Origin: Bacteroidaceae bacterium
GTDB taxonomy: Bacteria > Bacteroidota > Bacteroidia > Bacteroidales > Bacteroidaceae
Assembly (NCBI GenBank): GCA_024401055.1
Contig: JAKSLT010000023.1
Span: 1 to 33,181, forward strand
Reading direction: 5' to 3'
Length of the DNA stretch: 33,181 nucleotides
The notes under the pieces are model-generated. The model was given only the letters and a program-made list of their open reading frames with translations, was not told the DNA's origin and did no database searches. How positions within the stretch are numbered: position 1 is the first letter of the stretch; every line of letters starts with the position of its first letter. The position numbers and the translations under genes were made by a program. Positions 1 to 6,859 of this stretch are shown one piece after another.

Positions 1-150
1 AAACTATTTCCGGCGAAGCCGAATTATTTCTTGCGAAGCAACGAAAATCCCCTCCAACTCCCCCGAGGGGGGAGAGCACAAGAGCGAAAGAAAACAGGAC
101 TTCCCCCCATCGGGGGGATAAGAGGGGGGTCATTTCCGGCGAAGCCGCAC
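1..150 (-). repeat. GC-rich modular repeat cassette (family B), inverted relative to 32222-32348
   Basis: This stretch has no gene. Read on the minus strand it contains a module of about 100 bp (roughly 57-150) with two GC palindromes (six C, GAT, six G; and CCCCC-GA-GGGGG type) joined by a conserved linker. The same module is at 32249-32348 on the plus strand with almost no changes. A second module ending in 'CGGCTTCGCCGG' lies at about 1-45 here and at 32226-32262 there, but the order of the two modules is swapped. That argues for modular units and not one simple duplication. Confidence 0.8.
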
Positions 151-152
151 TA

Positions 153-201
153 TTTCTCGGCGAAGCCGACAAGATATAAAACAGTCGGCTTCGCCGAGAA
201 A
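153..201. terminator. Perfect 18-bp inverted repeat downstream of the C69 peptidase gene
   Basis: Positions 153-170 and 184-201 are exact reverse complements (core CTCGGCGAAGCCGAC) around a 13-nt AT-rich loop. It lies about 25 bp past the peptidase stop codon. It could end that transcript, but there is no clear T-run, and the same motif ('TCTCGGCG...AGCCGAC') recurs in the repeat regions near 14256 and 32446. It is therefore equally well read as a member of a dispersed palindrome family. Confidence 0.6.
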
Positions 202-225
202 CAGGGCCGCCTTGCGGGAGGGGCA

Positions 226-1863
226 TCAGAAGCCCGTCCAACATTTGTCCCAGAGGGTGCGGTAGAGGTCGTCCCAACGCATGACGGTGGCGGCGAAGAA
301 GTCGGCCGTATAGTCGGTGGGGGAGACGAGGCCGCGCACTACGAAGTCCTGCTCCCGCTCGGCTTTCTGGAGGAAATAGTCGCGCTGGGGCTCGAGGAGC
401 TTGCGGTATTTCGCCCAGCGCACGGTGGCGAGGCGGTTGGCACGGCGGTAGCGCCAAAGGGCTGTGCCTTCGTCGTAGCCGTGCTGGCCGCAGGTGGCGA
501 GGAGGGCAGGGAGTTTCTTCGTGCCGCTGAAGATGGGGAAACGGGGACTCTGTCCGGGGTTGTCGAGGGCGAGCCATGCCACGCCGCCGATGCTGTCGGG
601 CAGAAAGGCGCGGCACTGGATGACGGTGCTGTATGCGCACCACGGAACGCTGACCGTGCGGACGTTGCGCAGCGTACTGTCACGGAGGACGGCGGCCATG
701 GCGTTGATGTCGTCGGGGCGGAGCCAGGGGTTGAAGGCAGACACGTTCTTGCCGTCGGCAAAGGCGGCGCCCTGCTTGGCGAGGCTGTCGAGGCGGCAGG
801 AGACGGAGAGGGGCGTGCCTTCATAGTAGGAGGCGAGGAGCTCGCTGACGCGGCGGGGCGAGACAAGGCTGTCGGGGCGCACGGAAAGGGGGAGTTCCTC
901 CACGGTGTCGGAGAGGCAGAGGGAAGGGGCGAGCTGCGAGAGGATGAAATGTTCGCGCGTGGAGTAGTTCTTCACCTCGTGGAAGTAATTTTCTCCGGCG
1001 TAGGCGCGCCAGAAACTGAACTCCGACTTGCCGTCCCACAGGCCCAGGCGGCGGGCCACGTCGCGGACGTTGTCGGAGGCCATGTAGTGGTCGGGATCGG
1101 AGAGGTCGAGGCGTCCGATGCGGCAGACGTTGGCACTGACGGCCACGTGGTCGTCGGGGATGCGCACGGCAGCCCATACGCCGCCAATCTTCTTGGGACC
1201 CTCGCCGAGCACCTCGAAGTACCAGGCCTCGTGGGGGTCGGCGATGGTGAGACACTCGCCGGAGTCGCCGTAGCCGTACTCCTTGATGAGCCGGCCCATG
1301 AGGCGTATGGCTTCGCGGGCCGTCGTGCAGCGCTCCATAGCGATGCGCTGGAGTTCCTCAATGCGGAAGAGGCCGTCGGGGTTGCGCAGGGTGTCGCGGC
1401 CGGAGAAGGTGGTCTCGCCCATAGCCAGTTGGTGCTCGTTGAGGCAGGGGTAGGCCGTGTCGAGATAGCGGAAAGTGTGGCGCGCCTGGGGAATCGTGCC
1501 CAGTTCTTTCATGCCGCTGCGGTCGGAAGCCGAGCGCGTGTGCATGCGGCCGTCCCATACGGAGACGACAGTGTCGCGGGGGTAGTCGGCGGCGGGCTGC
1601 ATCTTCATCCATGTGCGGTACCATGAGTCGCAGGTGTGACTTGTGATGACGCTGCCGTCAGTCGTGGCGCGCGAACCGGCGAGAATGCTGGTGCAAGCGT
1701 CGGTGGAAGTGGATAGGGGGCTCTCCCCGGCCAGAGACAGCCTCTCCCCGTCAAAGCTTCCTTCGGAACTTTGCCACCCCTCCCCTGTTAGGGAGGGGGA
1801 AGATGCGGAAAGTGAAAGACAAGGGAAAAAAAGAGATAAGAAAAAGAGTTTGAGGCGAGACAT
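226..1863 (-). CDS. Secreted C69-family dipeptidase (N-terminal nucleophile cysteine), 545 aa
   Basis: This is a predicted exported peptidase of MEROPS family C69 (dipeptidase A/PepD type), which cleaves short peptides with an N-terminal cysteine nucleophile exposed by processing. The first 20 residues form a hydrophobic signal peptide. The catalytic cysteine is Cys57, in the family motif CTSILAGSRATTDGS. Downstream blocks (GETTFSGRDTL, FEVLGEGPKKIGG, DHVAVSANVCRIG) fit the family, and the length is normal for Bacteroidales members. The ATG at 1863 is the only start that includes the signal peptide. Oddly, residues 21-42, between signal peptide and nucleophile, are encoded by a copy of repeat family A (1741-1800), so the removed segment is partly repeat-derived. 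It is the last gene of a minus-strand series and is separated from the upstream gene by two identical copies of the same repeat. The family call is secure; the substrate is unknown. Confidence 0.9.
   Translation of the reverse strand: MSRLKLFFLSLFFPCLSLSASSPSLTGEGWQSSEGSFDGERLSLAGESPLSTSTDACTSILAGSRATTDGSVITSHTCDSWYRTWMKMQPAADYPRDTVVSVWDGRMHTRSASDRSGMKELGTIPQARHTFRYLDTAYPCLNEHQLAMGETTFSGRDTLRNPDGLFRIEELQRIAMERCTTAREAIRLMGRLIKEYGYGDSGECLTIADPHEAWYFEVLGEGPKKIGGVWAAVRIPDDHVAVSANVCRIGRLDLSDPDHYMASDNVRDVARRLGLWDGKSEFSFWRAYAGENYFHEVKNYSTREHFILSQLAPSLCLSDTVEELPLSVRPDSLVSPRRVSELLASYYEGTPLSVSCRLDSLAKQGAAFADGKNVSAFNPWLRPDDINAMAAVLRDSTLRNVRTVSVPWCAYSTVIQCRAFLPDSIGGVAWLALDNPGQSPRFPIFSGTKKLPALLATCGQHGYDEGTALWRYRRANRLATVRWAKYRKLLEPQRDYFLQKAEREQDFVVRGLVSPTDYTADFFAATVMRWDDLYRTLWDKCWTGF
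1741..1800 (-). repeat. Family A dual-hairpin repeat copy A1, inside the C69 peptidase gene
   Basis: The 60 bp match 5191-5250 with only three differences, all in the loop of the first hairpin. Read on the minus strand it has hairpin 1 (CCCCTCCC, loop TAACAG, GGGAGGGG), linker TGGC, hairpin 2 (AAAG-TTCC, loop GAA, GGAA-G-CTTT) and the tail GACGGGGAGAGG. It is in frame with the peptidase and adds no stop codon. Confidence 0.9.
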
Positions 1864-1894
1864 ATTTAATTTATTTGCGTTTCCAATAACAAAA

Positions 1895-2053
1895 AGTATT
1901 CTCCCCCTCCCTAACAGGGGAGGGGTGGCGCGGCACCGCAGGTGGCCGCGACGGGGAGAGGCTTTTAATAATGTGAAGAGTATTCTCCCCCTCCCTAACA
2001 GGGGAGGGGTGGCGCGGCACCGCAGGTGGCCGCGACGGGGAGAGGCTTTTAAT
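1895..2053 (+). repeat. Two identical tandem 75-bp family A copies (A2 1895-1969, A3 1979-2053)
   Basis: The two 75-bp copies are identical and separated by 9 bp. Each has hairpin 1 (CCCCTCCC, loop TAACAG, GGGAGGGG), then hairpin 2 (GCGG-CACC, loop GCA, GGTG-G-CCGC), then GACGGGGAGAGGC and TTTTAAT. The 5' CTCCCC could also pair with the 3' GGGGAG, competing with hairpin 1. A3 supplies the TAA stop of the dehydrogenase gene (2049-2051). Perfect identity suggests recent duplication or gene conversion. Confidence 0.93.
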
Positions 2054-3002
2054 TCACAACATTAAGCTTACCTCCTTCCAGGAACGCCTTGAGGTTGTCG
2101 GCCATGACGCTGAACAGACGGTTGCGGGCGTCGAGGGAAGCCCACGCGATGTGGGGCGTGAGGTAAACGTTGGGGGCGGAAAGGATGGGGTGGTCGGGTG
2201 AAGGAGGCTCCTGGGAGAGCACGTCGGCACAATAGCATCCGAGTTGGCCGCTGCGGAGTGCGTCGGCCACGTCCCGGTCGTTGATGAGCCCGCCGCGGGC
2301 CGCGTTGATGAGCATCAGGCCGGGGCGGACGGTGGCGAGGAGCGCGGCGTTGACGAAGGCGCTGTTCTGGGGCGTGAGCGGGCAGTGGAGAGTGACGACG
2401 TCGGCGGTGCGGAACGCCTCCTCCATCGTCACCTTGCGCACGCCCTGCGGCAGAGCCTCCTGCGGCTTGCTGCTCACGGCGAGAATCTCGGCCTCGAGGG
2501 GCAGGAGGATTTGCGCCACCTTGCTTCCTATGCTGCCGAAGCCGACAATGGCGATGCGGCGCCCGGTGAGTTCGCGGACAGGGCGGTCCCAGAAACAGAA
2601 GTCGGGACTCTGTGCCCACCGCCCCTCGCGGCAGAGGGCGGAATAGTGCTCCACGTGGTTGCAGGCGGCGAGGATGAGGGCCAGGGTGTGCTGCGCCACG
2701 ATGAGGGTGCTGTAGGCCGGCACGTTACATACCGTGATGCCGTGGCGGCGAGCCGCAGCACCGTCCACTACATCGTAGCCCGTGGCGGCGATGAGAATGA
2801 GCCGCAGGCGCGGCAACTGCTGAAATTCGGCCTCGCCGAGGCGCACTTTGTTGAGCATCAGGACGTCGGCGTCTTTAGCGCGCTCTATGACCTCCTCAGG
2901 GCGGGTGCGGGGGTAGGTGGTCAGCGTGCCGAACGCCTCAATGGGCGCAAAGGACATATCGCCCGGGTTCAGCCCGTGGCTGTCGAGGAAAACGATGTTC
3001 AT
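2049..3002 (-). CDS. D-2-hydroxyacid dehydrogenase (glycerate/hydroxypyruvate reductase type), 317 aa
   Basis: This is a predicted cytoplasmic NAD(P)-dependent oxidoreductase of the D-isomer-specific 2-hydroxyacid dehydrogenase family, which interconverts 2-keto acids and D-2-hydroxy acids such as hydroxypyruvate and glycerate. The Rossmann motif GFGSIGSKVAQ is visible. The catalytic set is Arg in NAARGGLI, Glu in LSQEPP and His in TPHIAW. The frame is open to 3131, but the extra 43 residues translate a GC palindrome and simple repeats, so the start is the ATG at 3002 (MNIVFLDSHG), which gives a normal family length. The stop codon lies inside repeat A3. The ROK kinase gene is 106 bp upstream on the same strand, so a shared role in sugar or sugar-acid metabolism is possible but unproven. 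The exact substrate cannot be read from sequence. Confidence 0.9.
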   Translation of the reverse strand: MNIVFLDSHGLNPGDMSFAPIEAFGTLTTYPRTRPEEVIERAKDADVLMLNKVRLGEAEFQQLPRLRLILIAATGYDVVDGAAARRHGITVCNVPAYSTLIVAQHTLALILAACNHVEHYSALCREGRWAQSPDFCFWDRPVRELTGRRIAIVGFGSIGSKVAQILLPLEAEILAVSSKPQEALPQGVRKVTMEEAFRTADVVTLHCPLTPQNSAFVNAALLATVRPGLMLINAARGGLINDRDVADALRSGQLGCYCADVLSQEPPSPDHPILSAPNVYLTPHIAWASLDARNRLFSVMADNLKAFLEGGKLNVVN

Positions 3003-3108
3003 CAAGTGAAAAGTGAAAAATGAAGAGTGAAGAATGAAAAATGAAGGGGGAAGAGGGAGAGTTTCTATCGCTCCAGGTCTTCCCCCTTCGGGAGATAAGA
3101 GGGGGTCC
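3003..3108. repeat. Spacer with simple GAAAAATGAA-type repeats and half a family B palindrome
   Basis: The spacer between the ROK and dehydrogenase genes has a run of degenerate A-rich units ending in TGAA (about 3005-3050). It also carries a GC hairpin at 3078-3107 (CCCCCTTC...GATAAGAGGGGG) that matches one arm of the family B module at 1-150. No promoter of the TAnnTTTG type is evident here. Confidence 0.65.
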
Positions 3109-3987
3109 TTACACGAAAAGTGTGGCGGCACCCATCATTGCGGCGTCGGAAAGGAGGGCGCAGGGCTTGATGTCGGCCTTGAGGCTCACGGAAGCGTAAG
3201 TCTTGTCCATTTCCGGCTGGAAGAGGTGGAGGCTGCGGGCGATGTTGCCGCCGAGAAGGACGGTTGTGGCGCCGAAGTTCTGGATGAGGCGGGCGGTGAA
3301 CTGGGCCAGTTCGCGGCCAAAGGCATGCCATGTGTCCTGAGCGGCAGGATCGGTGGCGTAGCGGTCGGCTACGTCCTTGGCACCCTCGAGAAGTTCGCCG
3401 GTGAGGGTCTGGTAGCGGGCCAGGATGCCGCGGGTGGAGAACCAGTCGTCGGCTATGCTGCCGGCCCAGGGAAGATTCCACACCTCACCGCCGGGAGGCA
3501 CCGTCTCGCCCTCCTCTACGATTTTGCCACCGCTGACAAATCCAGAGCCGAAGCCCGTGCCGATGGCCAGCACGACGACTTTTTCTACGCCGCGGGCAGC
3601 ACCGAAATGGCACTCGCCGAGAGCAAAGGCGCTGGCGTCGTTGACGAAGCGGAACTCCAGGTTCTCACCGCCGGCGATGCGGCTGCGGAGTTCGTCGGCC
3701 ACGTTTAAGCCCTTGATGTGGGGGAGTTTGTGGTCCATCTGGGAGATGCCGTGGACGTAATCGAAGGGACCGGGGAAGTCCATGCCGATGCGGGTGACAG
3801 GCTCGGGAGCCTGGCGGAGGCACTGGGCGATGTTGTCGGCCCATGCGGCGAAGAGTTCGTCGGCAGGGGAGGTGTGGGGAATGTCAGTTTGGATGCGCTG
3901 GCCGATAATCTGGCCGGCGGCGAGGTCGATGACGGCGCTGCACACGTGGCTACCGCCTACGTCAACGCCAATAGCAAGGTTTCTCAT
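3109..3987 (-). CDS. ROK-family sugar kinase, 292 aa
   Basis: This is a cytoplasmic ATP-dependent sugar kinase of the ROK family (glucokinase, fructokinase and N-acetylhexosamine kinases). The N-terminal phosphate-binding motif is IGVDVGGSHVCSAV. The catalytic aspartate is in the FVNDASAFALGE block. The second nucleotide loop is LAIGTGFGSGFVSGG. The zinc-binding CxCGxxGCxE motif typical of many ROK kinases and repressors is not present, and there is no N-terminal DNA-binding domain, so this is a kinase-like member and not a NagC-type repressor. Length is normal for the short subclass. The metallophosphoesterase gene ends 21 bp upstream on the same strand, so co-transcription is likely. The sugar is not determined. 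Confidence 0.88.
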   Translation of the reverse strand: MRNLAIGVDVGGSHVCSAVIDLAAGQIIGQRIQTDIPHTSPADELFAAWADNIAQCLRQAPEPVTRIGMDFPGPFDYVHGISQMDHKLPHIKGLNVADELRSRIAGGENLEFRFVNDASAFALGECHFGAARGVEKVVVLAIGTGFGSGFVSGGKIVEEGETVPPGGEVWNLPWAGSIADDWFSTRGILARYQTLTGELLEGAKDVADRYATDPAAQDTWHAFGRELAQFTARLIQNFGATTVLLGGNIARSLHLFQPEMDKTYASVSLKADIKPCALLSDAAMMGAATLFV

Positions 3988-4008
3988 ATTTTTTTATTTT
4001 AGGTTTGT

Positions 4009-5181
4009 TTAATGGTCGAGGGTGATGAGGGAAATCTGGGGCCATGCGCCGAGGCGGAAGGGTACGTTGCCGCCGGTGCCGGTGCAAACGAAGAGATGGC
4101 GGGAACCTTCCCTGTAATGCCCGCCCCACTCCTTGAAGAAGAGACGTGAAGGCGAGAGGCCGAGGATAGAGAGCTGCATGGCGTGGGTGTGGCCGGAGAG
4201 GGTCAGGTCTATGGTGGAGGGGTGCCCGATGACTTCGCGCCGCCAGTGGGAGGGGTCGTGGGAGAGGAGGATCTTGAAGGCTTCAGTCGGCACTCCTGCC
4301 AGCGCTTTGCCGAGGTCGCCGCGCGAAGGGAAGGGTGGTTTGCTGATGTTCTCCACGCCGATGATGTAGAGGAGGGCGGCGGGCGCGGATTGGGCGGTTT
4401 CGCCGCCAATCATGGCGGCTCCGTCGGTGCTTGGGGGATTTATGGGGCGGGAGATGGCGAGGTTTTCGTTGCGGAGGAGATGCCAGCCCATTTCCTTCTC
4501 GATGCGGCAGACGGCCTCGGTGTTGGCGCGGGAGGCGGCGGGACTGTGGTCGGGGGCGTAGAGACAATAGTCGTGGTTGCCGAGGATGGCTACCACGCCG
4601 TCGGGGGCCGAGAGGCGCGAGAGGATATCCTGGAACGGCTTAATCTCATCGGGGCTGAAATTCACGAGGTCGCCGGTGAAGACGATGAGGTCGGGGTGCA
4701 GCGCATGGACGCTCTCTACGATGCGGCGCACGTGGGCTGTGTCGTTCTTGAAGGTTCCGATATGCAGGTCGCTGATCTGTGCGATGCGGTAGCCCTTGAA
4801 GGCGGCGGGCAGGCGGTCAGCGAGGTGCACGGTGACGTTCTTTGTGACGAGATGCTTCCATCCGCCGACATAACCGTACACCATGGCGGCGGCTAGGAGT
4901 AGGGCGATGAAGAGGCCCACCTTCGGCAGCCGCAAGAGGGCGAGCAATGAGAACGCCACCTTGGGCAGGGCGAAGCAAAGGAGCACGAAGATGGTGAGTT
5001 CCAGCACGAATATGCTCCGCGTGCCCAACAGGCTCACGGCGAGGGCCACCGCCACGCTCAATGTCGGCAGCCAGTGCAGCAATTGTCCGTACCACGCACA
5101 GTGGTCGCGGAGAAAGGCGTGCCAGATGTAGAAGTCGGGCACGACAAGCAGCACGCATATAATAATTAGGCCGAGAAACAT
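4009..5181 (-). CDS. Membrane-anchored calcineurin-like metallophosphoesterase, 390 aa
   Basis: The first ~105 residues form about four hydrophobic segments. A C-terminal metallophosphoesterase domain follows, with the full motif set: SDLHIG (Asp138, His140), GDLVN (170-171), GNHDY (201-204) and SGHTHAM (330-333). The arrangement resembles YkuE-like membrane phosphoesterases, some of which act on lipid or UDP-sugar substrates. A role in envelope lipid metabolism is plausible but inferred. The ATG at 5181 is well placed, just ahead of the first membrane segment. Repeat copy A4 begins 10 bp upstream of the start codon, so it would lie in the 5' leader if transcription begins further upstream. 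Confidence 0.88.
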   Translation of the reverse strand: MFLGLIIICVLLVVPDFYIWHAFLRDHCAWYGQLLHWLPTLSVAVALAVSLLGTRSIFVLELTIFVLLCFALPKVAFSLLALLRLPKVGLFIALLLAAAMVYGYVGGWKHLVTKNVTVHLADRLPAAFKGYRIAQISDLHIGTFKNDTAHVRRIVESVHALHPDLIVFTGDLVNFSPDEIKPFQDILSRLSAPDGVVAILGNHDYCLYAPDHSPAASRANTEAVCRIEKEMGWHLLRNENLAISRPINPPSTDGAAMIGGETAQSAPAALLYIIGVENISKPPFPSRGDLGKALAGVPTEAFKILLSHDPSHWRREVIGHPSTIDLTLSGHTHAMQLSILGLSPSRLFFKEWGGHYREGSRHLFVCTGTGGNVPFRLGAWPQISLITLDH

Positions 5182-5190
5182 AATATAAAG

Positions 5191-5250
5191 CCTCTCCCCG
5201 TCAAAGCTTCCTTCGGAACTTTGCCACCCCTCCCCGGTGTGGGAGGGGGA
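5191..5250 (-). repeat. Family A dual-hairpin repeat copy A4
   Basis: This minus-oriented copy matches A1 except for three bases in the hairpin 1 loop. There it carries ACACCG, as in A5, instead of TAACAG. It therefore combines the hairpin 2 subtype of A1 with the loop of its neighbour A5, which suggests recombination or gene conversion between copies. It lies immediately upstream of the phosphoesterase start and faces away from A5. Confidence 0.9.
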
Positions 5251-5254
5251 AGAT

Positions 5255-5310
5255 ACCCTTGCTTTTTTAGAAAGACCCTTGCTTTTTTAGAAAGTGTCCT
5301 TGCTTTTTAT
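5255..5310 (+). repeat. Tandem 20-bp repeat between repeats A4 and A5
   Basis: Two exact copies of a 20-bp unit (ACCCTTGCTTTTTTAGAAAG) occupy 5255-5274 and 5275-5294, with a partial third copy to about 5310. The array sits in the middle of a divergent pair of family A repeats, in the miaB to phosphoesterase spacer. Confidence 0.85.
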
Positions 5311-5349
5311 ATTAAATATATAATAATGTATAGTAATTCTTGAGAGGTA

Positions 5350-6759
5350 TTATTCCCCTCCCACACCGGGGAGGGGTGGCGCGGCACCGCAGGTGGCCGC
5401 GGCGGGGAGAGGCTCCCCTTGCAACGTTGCGGAGCTGCCGTCCGTTATCCTCACCTTCACGAAGTCGCCGGGGTGGAAACTGACGGTGCTGCCGTCCTCA
5501 CGGGTGACGCTGCGGGGGATGATAACCACCCTGTTCTGCTCCGTGCGTCCGAAGAGCTGTTCGGCCGAGCGCTTGCTGCGGCCCTCCACGAGGATTTCGT
5601 ATTCACGGCCTATGCAGCGGCGGTTGCTTTCCAGCGACAGGCGGTTCTGAAGGGCGATGAGTTCCTCCAGGCGTCGCACTTTCTCGTCCTCGGCGATGTC
5701 GTCGGGGAAATGCTTCGAGGCGTAGGTGCCGGGGCGCTCGGAGTATTTGAACATAAAGGCGGAGTCGTACTGGCATTCCTCCATCAAGGTGAGGCTCTGC
5801 CGGTGGTCGTCGAGCGTTTCTCCGCTGTAGCCCACGAAGATGTCCGTGCTCAATCCGCAGTCGGGCACGATGCGGCGGATGGCGGCCACTCTCTCCAAGT
5901 ACCATTCGCGGGTGTATTTCCTGTTCATGCGTTTCAGCACGTCGTTGCTGCCGCTCTGCACGGGCAGGTGGATATGGCGGCACACGTTGGGCTCCTCGGC
6001 AATGACGCGCAGCGTCTCGTCGCTCATGTCCTTCGGATGCGAGGTGGTGAATCGCACACGCATGCCCACGGCTTCCCGTGCCACGAGGCGCAGTAGGGCG
6101 GGGAAGTCGGTGCCGTCGGGTGTGCGGTAGCTGTTGACGTTCTGCCCGAGGAGCGTCACCTCCTTATAGCCGCGCTCACGCAGGTCGCGCACCTCCTGAA
6201 GGATACTCTCCACGTCGCGGGAGCGTTCCCGTCCGCGGGTGTAGGGCACTATGCAGTAGTGGCAGAAATTGTTGCAGCCGCGCATGATGCTTACGAATCC
6301 CGCGAGGCGGTTGCCGTGTATGCGCGTCGGCACCACGCCGGCGTAGGTCTCCGTGAGCGAGAGCGTCACGTCCATGGCCTTATGGCCCATCTCGGCCTCT
6401 GCGATGAGGCGGGGCAGCGACATATAGGCGTCGGGTCCGGCCACGATGTCGCAGCCACATTCGTTGAGCAATTTCTCCTGCACGCGTTCCGCCATGCAGC
6501 CTATCACGCCGATTATCAGTCCCTTTGGCCCTTCTGCGGCTTTCTGGCGCTTGCGGCGCTCAGCGCAGAGGGCTTCAAGGCGATGCAGGATTTTCTGCTC
6601 GGCATTGTCGCGCACGGAGCAGGTGTTGAGGAAAATGGCGTCGGCCTCTTCCAGCGACTGCACGGGTTCATAGTCCGCCATGCGCATCACTGAAGCCACC
6701 ACTTCCGAGTCGGCCACATTCATCTGGCAGCCGTAGGTTTCGATATAAAGGTGTTTCAT
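5350..6759 (-). CDS. miaB: tRNA-2-methylthio-N6-dimethylallyladenosine synthase MiaB, 469 aa
   Basis: This radical SAM methylthiotransferase adds the 2-methylthio group to i6A37 of tRNA. The N-terminal UPF0004 domain carries the three cluster cysteines Cys11 (YGCQMN), Cys47 (NTCSVRD) and Cys88 (IGCMAER). The radical SAM motif is Cys162-Cys166-Cys169 in GCNNFCHYCIVPYTRGRE. A TRAM RNA-binding domain follows to about residue 450 (FVKVRITDGSSATLQGEPL). The last 18 or so residues (PAAATCGAAPPLPGVGGE) are translated from repeat A5 and the stop codon is just beyond it, so the native terminus has been replaced or extended. The start ATG is confirmed by the YGCQMN spacing and by a consensus promoter just upstream. 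The family assignment is very secure. Confidence 0.97.
   Translation of the reverse strand: MKHLYIETYGCQMNVADSEVVASVMRMADYEPVQSLEEADAIFLNTCSVRDNAEQKILHRLEALCAERRKRQKAAEGPKGLIIGVIGCMAERVQEKLLNECGCDIVAGPDAYMSLPRLIAEAEMGHKAMDVTLSLTETYAGVVPTRIHGNRLAGFVSIMRGCNNFCHYCIVPYTRGRERSRDVESILQEVRDLRERGYKEVTLLGQNVNSYRTPDGTDFPALLRLVAREAVGMRVRFTTSHPKDMSDETLRVIAEEPNVCRHIHLPVQSGSNDVLKRMNRKYTREWYLERVAAIRRIVPDCGLSTDIFVGYSGETLDDHRQSLTLMEECQYDSAFMFKYSERPGTYASKHFPDDIAEDEKVRRLEELIALQNRLSLESNRRCIGREYEILVEGRSKRSAEQLFGRTEQNRVVIIPRSVTREDGSTVSFHPGDFVKVRITDGSSATLQGEPLPAAATCGAAPPLPGVGGE
5355..5413 (+). repeat. Family A dual-hairpin repeat copy A5, forming the 3' end of miaB
   Basis: Hairpin 1 is CCCCTCCC, loop ACACCG, GGGAGGGG. 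Hairpin 2 is identical to that of A2/A3 (GCGG-CACC, loop GCA, GGTG-G-CCGC), followed by GGCGGGGAGAGGC. The copy lies inside the miaB reading frame and encodes its C-terminal tail. Confidence 0.9.
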
Positions 6760-6766
6760 TTCGCTG

Positions 6767-6797
6767 CAAAGTTACAAATAAACTCTCAAAATGCAAA
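6767..6797 (-). promoter_or_regulatory. Bacteroidales promoter for miaB
   Basis: On the minus strand, TTTG at 6797-6794 is followed after 19 bp by TAACTTTG at 6774-6767. This is the -33/-7 pattern of the Bacteroidetes housekeeping sigma factor. The -7 box ends about 8 bp before the ATG at 6759, which implies a very short leader. Confidence 0.8.
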
Positions 6798-6847
6798 ATT
6801 TGCGACTAAAATAGCTCTAATAGTCCGTAGAATAGAAAAAATAGTCC

Positions 6848-6855
6848 TACCTTTG
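6848..6855 (+). promoter_or_regulatory. Candidate -7 box (TACCTTTG) for pdxB
   Basis: TACCTTTG fits the TAnnTTTG consensus but lies only 4 bp before the pdxB ATG at 6860, so the transcript would be nearly leaderless. No clear TTTG -33 element is found 19-21 bp upstream, so this is a weaker call than the divergent miaB promoter. Confidence 0.5.
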
Positions 6856-6859
6856 CACC

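Noticed and set aside
31-1626. Long plus-strand open frame of 531 codons opposite the C69 peptidase gene
   Set aside because: It is a shadow caused by GC-rich codon bias; the translation is low-complexity Ala/Gly/Val/Glu with no motif, whereas the minus strand carries clear family motifs.
1643-2065. Frame of 140 codons upstream of the C69 gene
   Set aside because: It is the plain translation of family A repeat copies, including the same peptide twice.
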